Shown here: positions 24,451 to 32,478 of the stretch, piece after piece
Layout: each line of letters starts with the position of its first letter
How positions within the stretch are numbered: the first letter of the stretch is position 1
Origin: Rhizobium acidisoli
GTDB taxonomy: Bacteria > Pseudomonadota > Alphaproteobacteria > Rhizobiales > Rhizobiaceae
Direction of reading: 5' to 3'
NCBI RefSeq assembly: GCF_002531755.2
Contig: NZ_CP034998.1
Span: 3,600,001-3,664,000, forward strand
DNA: 64,000 nt
Notes under the pieces: generated by a model
What the model saw: only the letters and a program-made list of their open reading frames with translations
The model's database searches: none
What the model was told of the DNA's origin: nothing
Made by a program: the position numbers and the translations under genes

Positions 24451-25323
24451 TCAGGCGTGCGCCGATTCCCAGCCGAGCATCGCCCGCTTGCGGGTCAGGC
24501 CCCAATGGTAACCCGTCAGCGCGCCGTTCTTACCGACCGCGCGATGGCAGGGCACCACGAAGGAGATCGGGTTGGCCCCGACCGCAGCCCCCACCGCGCG
24601 TTGCGCCGTCGGCCGGCCGATATCGTTGGCGATATCGGAATAGGTGACGGCCTTGCCGAACGGGATCTTCAGGAGGCTCTGCCAGACGCGCACCTGGAAG
24701 TCCGTGCCGATCAGCACGACGCGCAACGGCTGTTCCGATGACCATTTGCCGGGCTCGAAGATGCGGGCGGCGTAGGGAACGGTCGCCTGCAGGTCCTCGA
24801 CATATTGGGCATTCGGCCAGCGGCAGGTCATGTCCTCGAGGCAGGCCCGCTCGTCGCCGGAATCGCTGAAGGCAAGGCCGGCAAGGCCGCGGTCGGTCAC
24901 CATGATCAGCGCGATGCCGAAGGGGCAGATGTGGAAGCCGTAGCGGATGGTGAGACCACCACCCTTGGCCTTCCACTCGCCGGGTGACATCGCCTCATGG
25001 GTGACGAAGAGATCATGCAGCCGGCTCGGCCCGGAGAGGCCGACCTCGATCGAGGTCTCCAGCAACGGCATATCTTCCTGGCGCAACAGCCGCTTGGCGT
25101 GGTCGAGCGTCACCGCCTGCAGGAAACCCTTGGGCGACAGGCCGGCCCATCGGGTGAAGGTTTTCTGCAGCTGGGTCGGCGACTGGTTCAGCCGCGCCGC
25201 GATCACCTCCAGCGAAGGCTGGTCGCGGTAATCCTCGGTGATGAGTTCGATCACCCGGCGGACAATGTCATAATCAGGGCCGTCAGGCGTGATGTCTGTC
25301 TGCAGGTTCGCAATCATATTCAT
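24451..25323 (-). CDS. Ada-like AraC/methylguanine-DNA methyltransferase fusion lacking the Ada zinc domain
   Basis: A 290-residue fusion. Residues 20-118 form an AraC-type DNA-binding domain (IAARLNQSPTQLQKTF, then IEVGLSGPSRLHDLF). Residues 125-290 form an O6-methylguanine-DNA methyltransferase: FGKAVTYSDIA, the DNA-binding helix RAVGAAVGANP and the acceptor PCHRAVG with Cys259. The enzyme removes O6-alkyl groups by irreversible self-alkylation. The N-terminal zinc domain with the methylphosphotriester acceptor of E. coli Ada is missing, since ATG 25323 (preceded by AAGGAG with 7-nt spacing) starts 20 residues before the helix-turn-helix region. Upstream frame residues are not compatible with that domain. 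How its regulator half senses damage is therefore unclear. Confidence 0.88.
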   Translation of the reverse strand: MNMIANLQTDITPDGPDYDIVRRVIELITEDYRDQPSLEVIAARLNQSPTQLQKTFTRWAGLSPKGFLQAVTLDHAKRLLRQEDMPLLETSIEVGLSGPSRLHDLFVTHEAMSPGEWKAKGGGLTIRYGFHICPFGIALIMVTDRGLAGLAFSDSGDERACLEDMTCRWPNAQYVEDLQATVPYAARIFEPGKWSSEQPLRVVLIGTDFQVRVWQSLLKIPFGKAVTYSDIANDIGRPTAQRAVGAAVGANPISFVVPCHRAVGKNGALTGYHWGLTRKRAMLGWESAHA

Positions 25324-25401
25324 CGTCTTTCTCCTTGTCATAAGGAGATAATCAATAGGCTGCTCGCAAACCACCCGTTTCTTGCGCACCGCGAGGTAAG
25401 T

Positions 25402-25899
25402 TCAGATACGCTGCTTGACCGTGGCGAGCGCTCCCTTGAAGGCTTTGGCAAAGCTTTCACGATCGTCGGGGTTGAGAAAGGAGCCGATATCGGTGCGCCG
25501 GCCCTCGCCGAAGATCTGCATCGAGAGAATGCCGATCTCCTGATGCCGGCGAACGAGGAAGCGCGTCCAGAACGGATTGAAATGGTGCTCCACCATCCGC
25601 CCCGATGGCGCAAACTTTCGTACCGACACGTCGGTGCGCGACACCGTGATCTCCTCGCGCGCTCGTCCGGAGCGGTAGTTCAGCCAGAAGGCGCCGTAAA
25701 GCAGTGCGAAATCCAGCCCGAAGAAAAAGCCGATCGGCCAGGCGCCGGTGGCGATGAAGAACATCCCATAGAGGAAGCAGACGGCGCCGGACAGGATCAG
25801 CAGCACCCTGAAGCCCCGGCGGCCGAGCGATCGGTGGGGGAAAAGCTCGGCAGCGAAAACAGGCTGCTCGTTGAGGCTGTCGGCGTTGCTTTCCATCAT
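25402..25899 (-). CDS. DUF2244 membrane protein
   Basis: About 165 residues. Two adjacent hydrophobic helices (FRVLLILSGAVCFLYGMFFI and WPIGFFFGLDFALLYGAFWL, about residues 29-70) are followed by a cytoplasmic domain with EITVSRTDVSVRKFAPSGR and a C-terminal DRESFAKAFKGAL. This is the DUF2244 pattern; function is unknown. ATG 25899 or 25896 is the likely start; ATG 25923 would overlap the nth start on the other strand. Divergent from nth by only 22 nt, so the promoters must overlap the genes or one another. The Ada-like gene follows on the same strand after 78 nt. Confidence 0.75.
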   Translation of the reverse strand: MMESNADSLNEQPVFAAELFPHRSLGRRGFRVLLILSGAVCFLYGMFFIATGAWPIGFFFGLDFALLYGAFWLNYRSGRAREEITVSRTDVSVRKFAPSGRMVEHHFNPFWTRFLVRRHQEIGILSMQIFGEGRRTDIGSFLNPDDRESFAKAFKGALATVKQRI

Positions 25900-25921
25900 G
25901 GCTGCTGAGTATAGATTCACC

Positions 25922-26707
25922 ATGGCGAATCCGAAACTCAAATCCGTGACCAGACCGTCGCAAAACTCGAATGTGATCGCTCGTCGCAAACCGGCGACGG
26001 CGGCGGTGAAGACCGCCTATTCGCTCGCCGAGCGCGAGGAGATCTTCCGCCGCTTCTCGGTGCAGCGGCCGGAGCCGAGGGGCGAACTCGAGCATAGCAA
26101 TCCCTTCACCCTCGTCGTCGCGGTGGCGCTGTCGGCGCAGGCGACCGATGTCGGCGTCAACAAGGCGACCCGCGCCCTCTTCAAGGTTGCCGATACGCCG
26201 GAAAAGATGCTCGATCTCGGCGAGGAGCGGCTGCGCGACTACATCAGGACGATCGGCCTCTATCGCAACAAGGCGAAAAACGTCATCGCCCTCTCGCAGA
26301 TGCTGGTCGATGATTTCGCCGGCAAGGTGCCGGAGACGCGCGACGAACTGGTGAAACTGCCGGGCGTCGGCCGCAAGACCGCCAATGTCGTGCTCTCCAT
26401 GGCCTTCGGCCAAGCGACGATGGCCGTCGACACGCATATCTTCCGCATCGCCAATCGCATCAAGCTTGCCCCCGGCAAGACGCCCGACGAGGTCGAGGCG
26501 CGGCTGATGAAGGTGATCCCGCAACATTACCTCTATCATGCCCATCACTGGCTGATCCTGCACGGCCGCTACACCTGCAAGGCGCGCCGCCCCGAATGCG
26601 AGCGCTGCGTCATCGCCGATCTCTGCAAGTCGCCGGAAAAGAGTTGGGATGTGCCGGCGCCGCTCGTCGAACTACCGCCGCAGGTGATCGGCGAGGCCGT
26701 CGAGTAG
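25922..26707 (+). CDS. nth: Endonuclease III (DNA glycosylase/AP lyase)
   Basis: A 261-residue base-excision repair enzyme that removes oxidised pyrimidines and cleaves the abasic site. The helix-hairpin-helix LPGVGRKTANVV contains the catalytic Lys152, and Asp170 is in AVDTHIFR. Four cysteines for the iron-sulfur cluster are in the canonical C-X6-C-X2-C-X5-C spacing (Cys219, 226, 229, 235). A basic 35-residue leader precedes the catalytic fold. ATG 25922 is chosen over the frame from 25871, which would overlap the divergent gene. Two DNA-repair genes (this and the Ada-like gene) lie within 2 kb. The EI24-type gene is convergent 30 nt downstream. Confidence 0.95.
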   Translation: MANPKLKSVTRPSQNSNVIARRKPATAAVKTAYSLAEREEIFRRFSVQRPEPRGELEHSNPFTLVVAVALSAQATDVGVNKATRALFKVADTPEKMLDLGEERLRDYIRTIGLYRNKAKNVIALSQMLVDDFAGKVPETRDELVKLPGVGRKTANVVLSMAFGQATMAVDTHIFRIANRIKLAPGKTPDEVEARLMKVIPQHYLYHAHHWLILHGRYTCKARRPECERCVIADLCKSPEKSWDVPAPLVELPPQVIGEAVE

Positions 26708-26736
26708 CAGGTCGCCTTGACCCTGCCCGGCTGACC

Positions 26737-27450
26737 TCACACCCGAAAACCGGCGTCGCGGGCGGAAACCATCTTGTGCAGATGCACCATCATGCCGGCG
26801 GCAAAGAGCGGGGTCAGAAGATTGACGAAGGGGATCGCCAGAAAAAGCGCGATCACCAGCCCGCCAAGAAAGACAGTAGAGGCGTGCTTGGCGCGGAAGA
26901 GCCGTGCCTCCTCGGGCGAACGGAAGCGCATGGCGGCGAATTCAAAAAATTCCCGTCCGAGCAGATAGCCGTTCACCAGAAAGAAGGCGACCAGATTGAC
27001 GCCGGGGATGAACAGCAGCAGCAGCGCCACGATATTGCCGAGGATCACCACGCCGAGGAATTTGATCGAGCTTGCCATCGCCGGGCCGAGCGGCATGGCG
27101 GTCCCCGCCGCGTCGTTGGGATAATCGCGTTTTTCGATGACGTCGGCGACATCGTCGAGGAACAGGCCGGCGATCAGCGCCGTGACCGGCGACAGCAGCA
27201 ATGCCAGCATCAGCGCAAGGCCGATACCGGCAAGGATTGCGAAAATCAGGGCGAGCCACCCGGCCCAATCCGGCACATCGGGAAAGAAGCTGGTGAGCCA
27301 GGGAAAGAGGAAAGCCATGAAGGCCCCGCGCAGCGCGAACCAGAGGCCGACCAGCACGAGAATCGTCAGCCCGAGCACTTTCCAGAAGACCGAACGTGTT
27401 TCCGGCGCGAACAAATTGGTCAGCGATTGTCGAGCGGCGTCAAGGATCAT
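26737..27450 (-). CDS. EI24/CysZ-like membrane protein
   Basis: A 237-residue integral membrane protein. Four long hydrophobic regions are visible: near 24-55 (VLGLTILVLVGLWFALRG), 65-100 (LALIFAILAGIGLALMLALL), 128-160 (FLGVVILGNIVALLLLFIPG) and 190-220 (VFLGGLVIALFLAIPFVNLL). The conserved segment LFLDDVADVIEKRDYPN and the GREFFEFAAMRF stretch match the EI24 domain, which includes the sulfate permease CysZ. Rhizobial members are usually annotated as sulfate transporter family; that role is not shown here. Start ATG 27450 begins with MILDAARQS, a typical start for the family. It has its own short upstream region facing the RpiR promoter. Confidence 0.75.
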   Translation of the reverse strand: MILDAARQSLTNLFAPETRSVFWKVLGLTILVLVGLWFALRGAFMAFLFPWLTSFFPDVPDWAGWLALIFAILAGIGLALMLALLLSPVTALIAGLFLDDVADVIEKRDYPNDAAGTAMPLGPAMASSIKFLGVVILGNIVALLLLFIPGVNLVAFFLVNGYLLGREFFEFAAMRFRSPEEARLFRAKHASTVFLGGLVIALFLAIPFVNLLTPLFAAGMMVHLHKMVSARDAGFRV

Positions 27451-27539
27451 GTCTCAGCTGTCTCCGGTTGCGCCGAAGATGTAGGAAAGATTGATGCCAC
27501 CCACAAGAGAGAATAAAATTGCAGGCGCTAATAGAAAAC

Positions 27540-27568
27540 TTGTCGAAAATTAAATGCTAATATAGTAT
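27540..27568 (+). promoter_or_regulatory. Sigma-70-type promoter candidate for the RpiR regulator gene
   Basis: TTGTCG (27540-27545), 17 nt of AT-rich spacer, TAGTAT (27563-27568). The predicted start near 27575 leaves a leader of about 110 nt before the GTG. The region is clearly more AT-rich than its surroundings. Confidence 0.5.
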
Positions 27569-27685
27569 TGTCACGTATCTGAATATGCATGGGCCTGAGA
27601 AGCAGCTTCCGAAATAGTTGCAAAGACAAGGGGTCGCAACAGCGCATCCGCGGAACGCCTCTAAGGAAAAACGGGGGAGGCTGAT

Positions 27686-28540
27686 GTGGAAGACTTTGTG
27701 CAAAAACTCAGGCAATACGCAAAAAACGGCACTCCGGCCGAACGCCGCATTGCGAAATATTTCACCGAACATCTGAACGACCTGCCTTTCGAGACGGCTG
27801 CGTCGGTCGCCGACAGGCTGGATCTCTCGCCGATGACCGTCGGGCGCTTCCTGCGCGCGCTCGGCTATCAGGGATTGGACAGTGTCAAAGTCGAGATTCG
27901 CGAAACCGTGACGACATCGCCGGCGCAACTGCAAAGCGCCATGAGCGAGCTGCATCAGGACGCCGCCGAGGGCAAACCGCTCGCCGTGCTGGTTGCCGAA
28001 CAGATCCAGGCGCTCCACCATATCTACCATCTGACGGCGCAGCCGCATTGGTCCGAAGCCGTCAGCCTGATCAGCACTGCCCGCGAAGTGTCGATCGCCA
28101 CGCATGCCCGGCTTGCAAGCCTCGCCCATCATTTCTGCCAGCGGCTGACGCAAGCCCGTGACGGCGTGCGCACGCTCGACGGCGCCGACAACCGTTTTGC
28201 CGAGCTCTTCGCCCGGCTGGCGGTCGACGACGCGCTGCTCGTCATCATCGACTGTCGCCGCTTCGCCAAGGCGCGGCTGCTTGCCAGGACGGCGCGGCGC
28301 TACGGCTATAAGGTCGTGCTCATTTCACCGCAGCAGGCGGACTGGATGGCGGATCAGTCGAACGTCATGCTGCCTTTGCCGCCCGCCCGCGCGCCCGATC
28401 TCGACAATCTGCCGCCGCTGATCGCGCTGCTCGATTGCCTGTCGGAATCCGTGGTCCTCGAAGTCGGGGAAGAGGCAGCCCTTCGCCGCCGCCGCATGCT
28501 GGAATTTGCCACCGTCCTTGGCGAGACGGCCAACCACTGA
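27686..28540 (+). CDS. MurR/RpiR family transcriptional regulator
   Basis: A 284-residue regulator with an N-terminal RpiR helix-turn-helix domain (TPAERRIAKYFTEH near residue 16, ASVADRLDLSPMTVGRFLRA near 39-58) and a C-terminal SIS sugar-phosphate-binding domain (VSIATHARLASLAHHFCQRL, later LLVIIDCRRFAKARLLARTA, both near the expected strands). The GTG at 27686 follows GGGGGAGG with 5-nt spacing. It ends 4 nt before the convergent FGGY-kinase gene, the last gene of the polyol operon; regulation of that operon or of pentose phosphate metabolism is a reasonable guess only. No serine/threonine of a typical SIS active site needs to be catalytic here. Confidence 0.83.
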   Translation: MEDFVQKLRQYAKNGTPAERRIAKYFTEHLNDLPFETAASVADRLDLSPMTVGRFLRALGYQGLDSVKVEIRETVTTSPAQLQSAMSELHQDAAEGKPLAVLVAEQIQALHHIYHLTAQPHWSEAVSLISTAREVSIATHARLASLAHHFCQRLTQARDGVRTLDGADNRFAELFARLAVDDALLVIIDCRRFAKARLLARTARRYGYKVVLISPQQADWMADQSNVMLPLPPARAPDLDNLPPLIALLDCLSESVVLEVGEEAALRRRRMLEFATVLGETANH

Positions 28541-28544
28541 ACCG

Positions 28545-30128
28545 TTATTGCATCGTTTCCAGCTCGGCGCGATGCCGGTGCATGGCAAGAAGGCGGCGGT
28601 AGTCGCGGTCGTAGAGCGCCTGCTTCGCCTTGTCGGGAAACCGTACGTCGCCGCCCGGATACATCGCTTCGCCAGCCGCCGCCAAATCCCCGTGCAAGCC
28701 GCAGGCGACGGATGCGGCAATCGCCGTGCCGAGCAGCACCGCCTCGTTCATCTTCGGCACCACGACCTTGCAGCCGGTGGCATCGCTGTAGAGCTCCATC
28801 AGCACCGGGTTCTTCACATGCCCGCCGGCAATATGCAGCGTATCGGGCACATAACCGTATTCCTTCATCATTTCCAGGATATGGCGGATGCCGAGCGCAA
28901 TCGCCACCGCAGTGCGCCAGTAAAGCGTGCAGAGGCCATCGAAGGATGTATCGAGGCTCAGCCCGCTGACGACACCGACGGCGTGCGGATCGGCGAGCGG
29001 CGAGCGATTGCCGTGGAAATCCGGCAGCACGAAAATGCGCGCCCCGAAGGCATCGCCCTCCTCTGCCCGCAATTCGGCAATGCGTGCGACGATCTTCTGA
29101 TGCAGCGCCGCCGTCGGCTCGCCGCCGGCGGCATGCATGCGCACGATGTGGTCGAGCAGCGCACCGGTCGCCGATTGCCCGGCCTCCACCAGCCAGGATT
29201 GTGGAAAGACCGCCTCGTAATAGGGGCCCCACATGCCATGGCTCGGCTTGCGTTCCCTGGAGAAGGTGACAATACAGCTCGACGTGCCGGCAATTAGCGC
29301 CAGCTGGTGCTCGCGCTTTGCAGGATCGGCGGCATATTGGCCGAGTGCACCGAGCGCACCGGCATAGGCGTCGATCATCCCGGCGGAGACATGGCAATCC
29401 GTGGTCAGCCCCAGCGCCTCTGCCGCACCAGGCGTCAGCCGGCCGACGCTGCCGCCGACGGGCACGGTCTCATCCGGCAGCTGGCCGCGCGCCTGAAGGT
29501 CCTCGAGACCGATCCGCCTTAGGAAATCCTGCTGCCAGCCCTTTTCGAGATGAGCGAGATAGTTCCATTTCGCCGTCAGCGTGCAGCGCGATCGGGCAGC
29601 CGATCCGGTCGATTTCCACGTCATGAAATCGGCGAGATCGAAGAAGTAGCCGGCCTTTTCCCACGTGGAGGGTAGCTTCTTCTTCAGCCACATCAGCTTC
29701 GGCATCTCCATTTCGGGCGACATGACATGCCCGGAATGTTCAAGCACAGCGTGCTCCGTCGCAGTGCAGAAATCCGCTTCCTTCAGCGCCCGGTGATCGA
29801 GCCAGACGATCGTGTCGAACCGCCTCTCGCCGCCGATGGAAACGCTGAGCTGCCGGCCCTCGGCATCGCGGACGACAAGCGAACAGGTGGCGTCGAAGCC
29901 GATCGCGCCAACCGAGGCTGCAGCGATACCGGATTGCGCCATGGCGCTGCGCACCGCCGTGCAGGCGGCAGACCAGATGTCCTCGGAATCGTGCTCGGCA
30001 TGGTTTTCGCGCGGTCGGTTCATCACGATCGGATGTTCGGCCTTGGCGAGCAGGCGGCCACGGGCATCGAAGACGCCGGCGCGCGCACTGCCGGTGCCGA
30101 CATCCACCGCAACCACATGATCCCGCAT
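28545..30128 (-). CDS. FGGY-family pentulokinase (D-ribulokinase-like)
   Basis: A 527-residue carbohydrate kinase. The N-terminal phosphate loop VAVDVGTGSARAGVFD and the second ATP-binding region HIAGGHVKNPVLMELYSDAT flank the substrate segment GFDATCSLVV and IVWLDHRA. This combination, with SAGMIDAYAGALG, is that of the FGGY pentulose-kinase group (human FGGY and yeast Ydr109c phosphorylate D-ribulose), rather than classical xylulokinase XylB. ATG 30128 shares one base with the stop of the HAD gene upstream (TGATG), so it is translationally coupled. Within the polyol operon it would phosphorylate a ketopentose formed from a pentitol. Substrate is inferred. Confidence 0.82.
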   Translation of the reverse strand: MRDHVVAVDVGTGSARAGVFDARGRLLAKAEHPIVMNRPRENHAEHDSEDIWSAACTAVRSAMAQSGIAAASVGAIGFDATCSLVVRDAEGRQLSVSIGGERRFDTIVWLDHRALKEADFCTATEHAVLEHSGHVMSPEMEMPKLMWLKKKLPSTWEKAGYFFDLADFMTWKSTGSAARSRCTLTAKWNYLAHLEKGWQQDFLRRIGLEDLQARGQLPDETVPVGGSVGRLTPGAAEALGLTTDCHVSAGMIDAYAGALGALGQYAADPAKREHQLALIAGTSSCIVTFSRERKPSHGMWGPYYEAVFPQSWLVEAGQSATGALLDHIVRMHAAGGEPTAALHQKIVARIAELRAEEGDAFGARIFVLPDFHGNRSPLADPHAVGVVSGLSLDTSFDGLCTLYWRTAVAIALGIRHILEMMKEYGYVPDTLHIAGGHVKNPVLMELYSDATGCKVVVPKMNEAVLLGTAIAASVACGLHGDLAAAGEAMYPGGDVRFPDKAKQALYDRDYRRLLAMHRHRAELETMQ

Positions 30129-30817
30129 CAAATCTTGATCCCGTCCAGCTTATGGTTGCGGACAAGGTGTATCAATTCAGGCATGGCGTCAAACACCACT
30201 TCCGGCGAAAGCCGGTCGAGTTCAGCGCGATAACCGGCGAAGTTGGCATGCGATCCGCCGGTGAAGGCAAACACCGTCATACCCGCCGCCTTGGCGGCGG
30301 CAATGCCGGCCGGGCTGTCCTCGACGACAATGCAGTGCGCAGGCTCTACCTGCATTTCACGCGCTGCATGCAGGAAAAGATCGGGCGCCGGTTTGCCGCG
30401 CTTGACCATCGTCGCACTGAAGATGTCGGGCAGCCTGCCGAGCAGCCCGGTGACGGACAGCGACAGCCGGATCCGCTCCATCTGGCTTGAGGAGGCGACG
30501 CAGCAGCGAACGCCGAGCCCATCGATCGCTGCGGCGATACCGTCGATCGGCTTCAATTCGGTGCGAAAGCGGGCGTAGAGATCGGTGCGGATGCGCTCGA
30601 GAAATTCCTCGCCGGCATGGACGTTGAATTCGGTGTCCAGCGTGTCGACCATCGTCGACAGGCTGCGGCCGAGAAAGCGCTCATAGGCTTGGTCCTCGGT
30701 GATCGAGACGCCGAGATCGTTCATCGCGGCGACCAGCACGCTGATCGAGATCGGCTCGCTGTCGACGAGCACGCCGTCGCAATCGAAGATGATCAGCTGC
30801 GGTTCAGCATCAGCCAT
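30128..30817 (-). CDS. HAD-family sugar phosphatase / phosphoglucomutase-like hydrolase
   Basis: A 229-residue HAD hydrolase. Motif I is FDCDGVLVDSE near residues 10-20 with the nucleophile Asp11 and acid-base Asp13; motif II is CCVASSS near residue 105; motif III Lys is in KRGKPAPDLF; motif IV is VVEDSPAGI. The alpha-helical cap (residues 20-90) is of the beta-phosphoglucomutase-type subfamily. In smo/mtl operons of rhizobia a HAD gene occupies this same place, so it probably handles a sugar phosphate arising from polyol breakdown. It follows mtlK after 97 nt that contain a strong hairpin, and is coupled to the kinase gene downstream. Confidence 0.83.
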   Translation of the reverse strand: MADAEPQLIIFDCDGVLVDSEPISISVLVAAMNDLGVSITEDQAYERFLGRSLSTMVDTLDTEFNVHAGEEFLERIRTDLYARFRTELKPIDGIAAAIDGLGVRCCVASSSQMERIRLSLSVTGLLGRLPDIFSATMVKRGKPAPDLFLHAAREMQVEPAHCIVVEDSPAGIAAAKAAGMTVFAFTGGSHANFAGYRAELDRLSPEVVFDAMPELIHLVRNHKLDGIKI

Positions 30818-30874
30818 GGAGGACCCAACCTGAGTTCAATTTCGGACGCACGACCGTCCCGCTTCCTCGCAAGG

Positions 30875-30909
30875 CCGGATGGACGGCGGCAATGAATGCC
30901 GCCATCCGG
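30875..30909 (-). repeat. Intercistronic hairpin after mtlK
   Basis: Stem CCGGAT + GGCGGCA pairs with TGCCGCC + ATCCGG around a 5-nt loop, with a GGAC bulge on one side. It starts 5 nt after the mtlK stop, inside the operon, and could stabilise the upstream message or reduce readthrough to the HAD and kinase genes. Confidence 0.65.
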
Positions 30910-30914
30910 ATTCA

Positions 30915-32396
30915 CTACACTGCGAGCTTGCCGTCGAGATAGAGCTGCAGCGTCTCCCGCGTGCCCTTTTCCCACAGAGTTTTGAGAGCATGGGCGAAAC
31001 GCTTGCGGAAAAGTTCGGATTTCGCCACCTCGCCGAAAATATCGTCGAAGGCGAGAAAGGCCGACGGATCGTCCTTGGCCTTCAGCGCTGCCGCGTGCAG
31101 GCGCTCGGCGCTGGCGTCGTTGAAGACGATATCCTTGCCGCTGTCGGTCTTGCCGGCGAAATAGCGGCACCAGAGCGCCGAAACCAGCGCCAGGCCGACG
31201 ACATCCCGGCCCTGGCTGAGATTGTCGAGCGTCGACGGCAGGATGAACTTCGGCTGGCGGTTGGAGCCGTCCTGGGCCAGCCGCGGAATGGTGTCGGCAA
31301 TCTTCGGATTGAGCAGCCGATGTTCGATCAGCGCGAAATAATCCGACAGCGACGTGTTCGGCACCGGCGGCACGATCGGGATGATCTCGTCTTTCTCGAG
31401 CTTGGCGAGGAAGGCGCGAATCAACGGATCTTCCATCGAATCATGAACGAAATGAATGTCCATCAGTGCTGCCGGATAGGCGATCGCCGCATGTCCGCCG
31501 TTAAGGATGCGGATCTTCATGTGCTCATAGGGCGTGACATCGGGAACAAAGGTCACGCCAACCTTTTCCAGCGCCGGCCGGCCGGCGGTGAACTTGTCCT
31601 CGAGCACCCACTGCTTGAATTCCTCGCAATAGACCGGCCAATTGTCCTCGATCTCGAAATTATCCTTGAGGAAATCGATCTCCCGCTGGCCGGTCGCCGG
31701 CGTGATGCGGTCGACCATCGCATTCGGGAAGGCGACGTTTTCCCGGATCCACTCGGCAAAGCCGGGATCCGACAGTGCCGCCGTGCCGACCACGGCATTG
31801 GCGGTGACGATGCCGTTATGGGGAATGTTGTCGCAGGACATGACGGTGAAAGGAGCGATACCCCTCGCCTTGCGCGCCTTCAGGCCGGCGACGATCAGGC
31901 CGAACACCGTCTTCGGCGCATCGGGGCTGTTTCCGTCGGCGGCAATTGCCGGATGGGCCGGATTGAACGTGCCCGATGCATCAATGAAATAACCGCCCTC
32001 GGTGATCGTCATCGAAACGATGCGGATTTCGGGATCGGCGAGTCTGGCAATGATCGCGGCAGGATCGCCGACCGGCAGGATATCGATCATCGGCGCGGTG
32101 ACGCGCGCCGCCGTCTTGTTGTTGTCCTGCTCGACCACCGTCGTCAGAAAATCCTGGGCCGCAAGCTTTTCGCGCATGGCGGCATCCGAGGGCAGCACAC
32201 CGGCGCCGACGATCGCCCAGTCGTGATCTGCGCCTGCGTTGAAGAGGTCGTCGAGATAGACCGCCTGATGGGCCCGGTGGAAATTGCCGACGCCGAAGTG
32301 CACGATGCCGGCTTTCAGCGACGCCCTGTCATATCCAGGGACGGCGGCGGTGCGTGCCGCTAGGGAAAGCGTTGCCAGCGATAGTTTGCACGTCAT
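30915..32396 (-). CDS. mtlK: Mannitol 2-dehydrogenase (polyol-specific long-chain dehydrogenase)
   Basis: A 493-residue polyol dehydrogenase that oxidises mannitol (and related polyols such as arabitol) to the ketose with NAD. The cofactor loop HFGVGNFHRAHQ is at residues 33-44 and the catalytic pattern K-x4-N-x2-H (KIRILNGGH, Lys294, Asn299, His302) is complete. Length matches MtlK/MtlD-2 enzymes. ATG 32396 follows AGAGGA. It lies directly downstream of the smoK ATPase gene, as in other rhizobia, but the short-chain sorbitol dehydrogenase smoS that separates the two in Sinorhizobium meliloti is absent. Confidence 0.92.
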   Translation of the reverse strand: MTCKLSLATLSLAARTAAVPGYDRASLKAGIVHFGVGNFHRAHQAVYLDDLFNAGADHDWAIVGAGVLPSDAAMREKLAAQDFLTTVVEQDNNKTAARVTAPMIDILPVGDPAAIIARLADPEIRIVSMTITEGGYFIDASGTFNPAHPAIAADGNSPDAPKTVFGLIVAGLKARKARGIAPFTVMSCDNIPHNGIVTANAVVGTAALSDPGFAEWIRENVAFPNAMVDRITPATGQREIDFLKDNFEIEDNWPVYCEEFKQWVLEDKFTAGRPALEKVGVTFVPDVTPYEHMKIRILNGGHAAIAYPAALMDIHFVHDSMEDPLIRAFLAKLEKDEIIPIVPPVPNTSLSDYFALIEHRLLNPKIADTIPRLAQDGSNRQPKFILPSTLDNLSQGRDVVGLALVSALWCRYFAGKTDSGKDIVFNDASAERLHAAALKAKDDPSAFLAFDDIFGEVAKSELFRKRFAHALKTLWEKGTRETLQLYLDGKLAV

Positions 32397-32428
32397 GTTT
32401 CAGTCCTCTTGAAGGTCTTGCCGAAACG

Positions 32429-32448
32429 GCCGGGCGCCATCGCCCGGC
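32429..32448 (-). repeat. Intercistronic hairpin between smoK and mtlK
   Basis: Perfect 8-bp stem GCCGGGCG / CGCCCGGC with a CCAT loop in the 82-nt gap where smoS would be expected. No T-tract, so more likely processing or stability than termination. Confidence 0.6.
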
Positions 32449-32478
32449 TCGCATGCCTGCCCCCAGCCCGCAGCTGCC

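Noticed and set aside
28545..30128. Xylulokinase (xylB) for the FGGY kinase
   Set aside because: The motifs GFDATCSLVV and SAGMIDAYAGALG fit the FGGY/ribulokinase-like group better than classical XylB; the name was left out.
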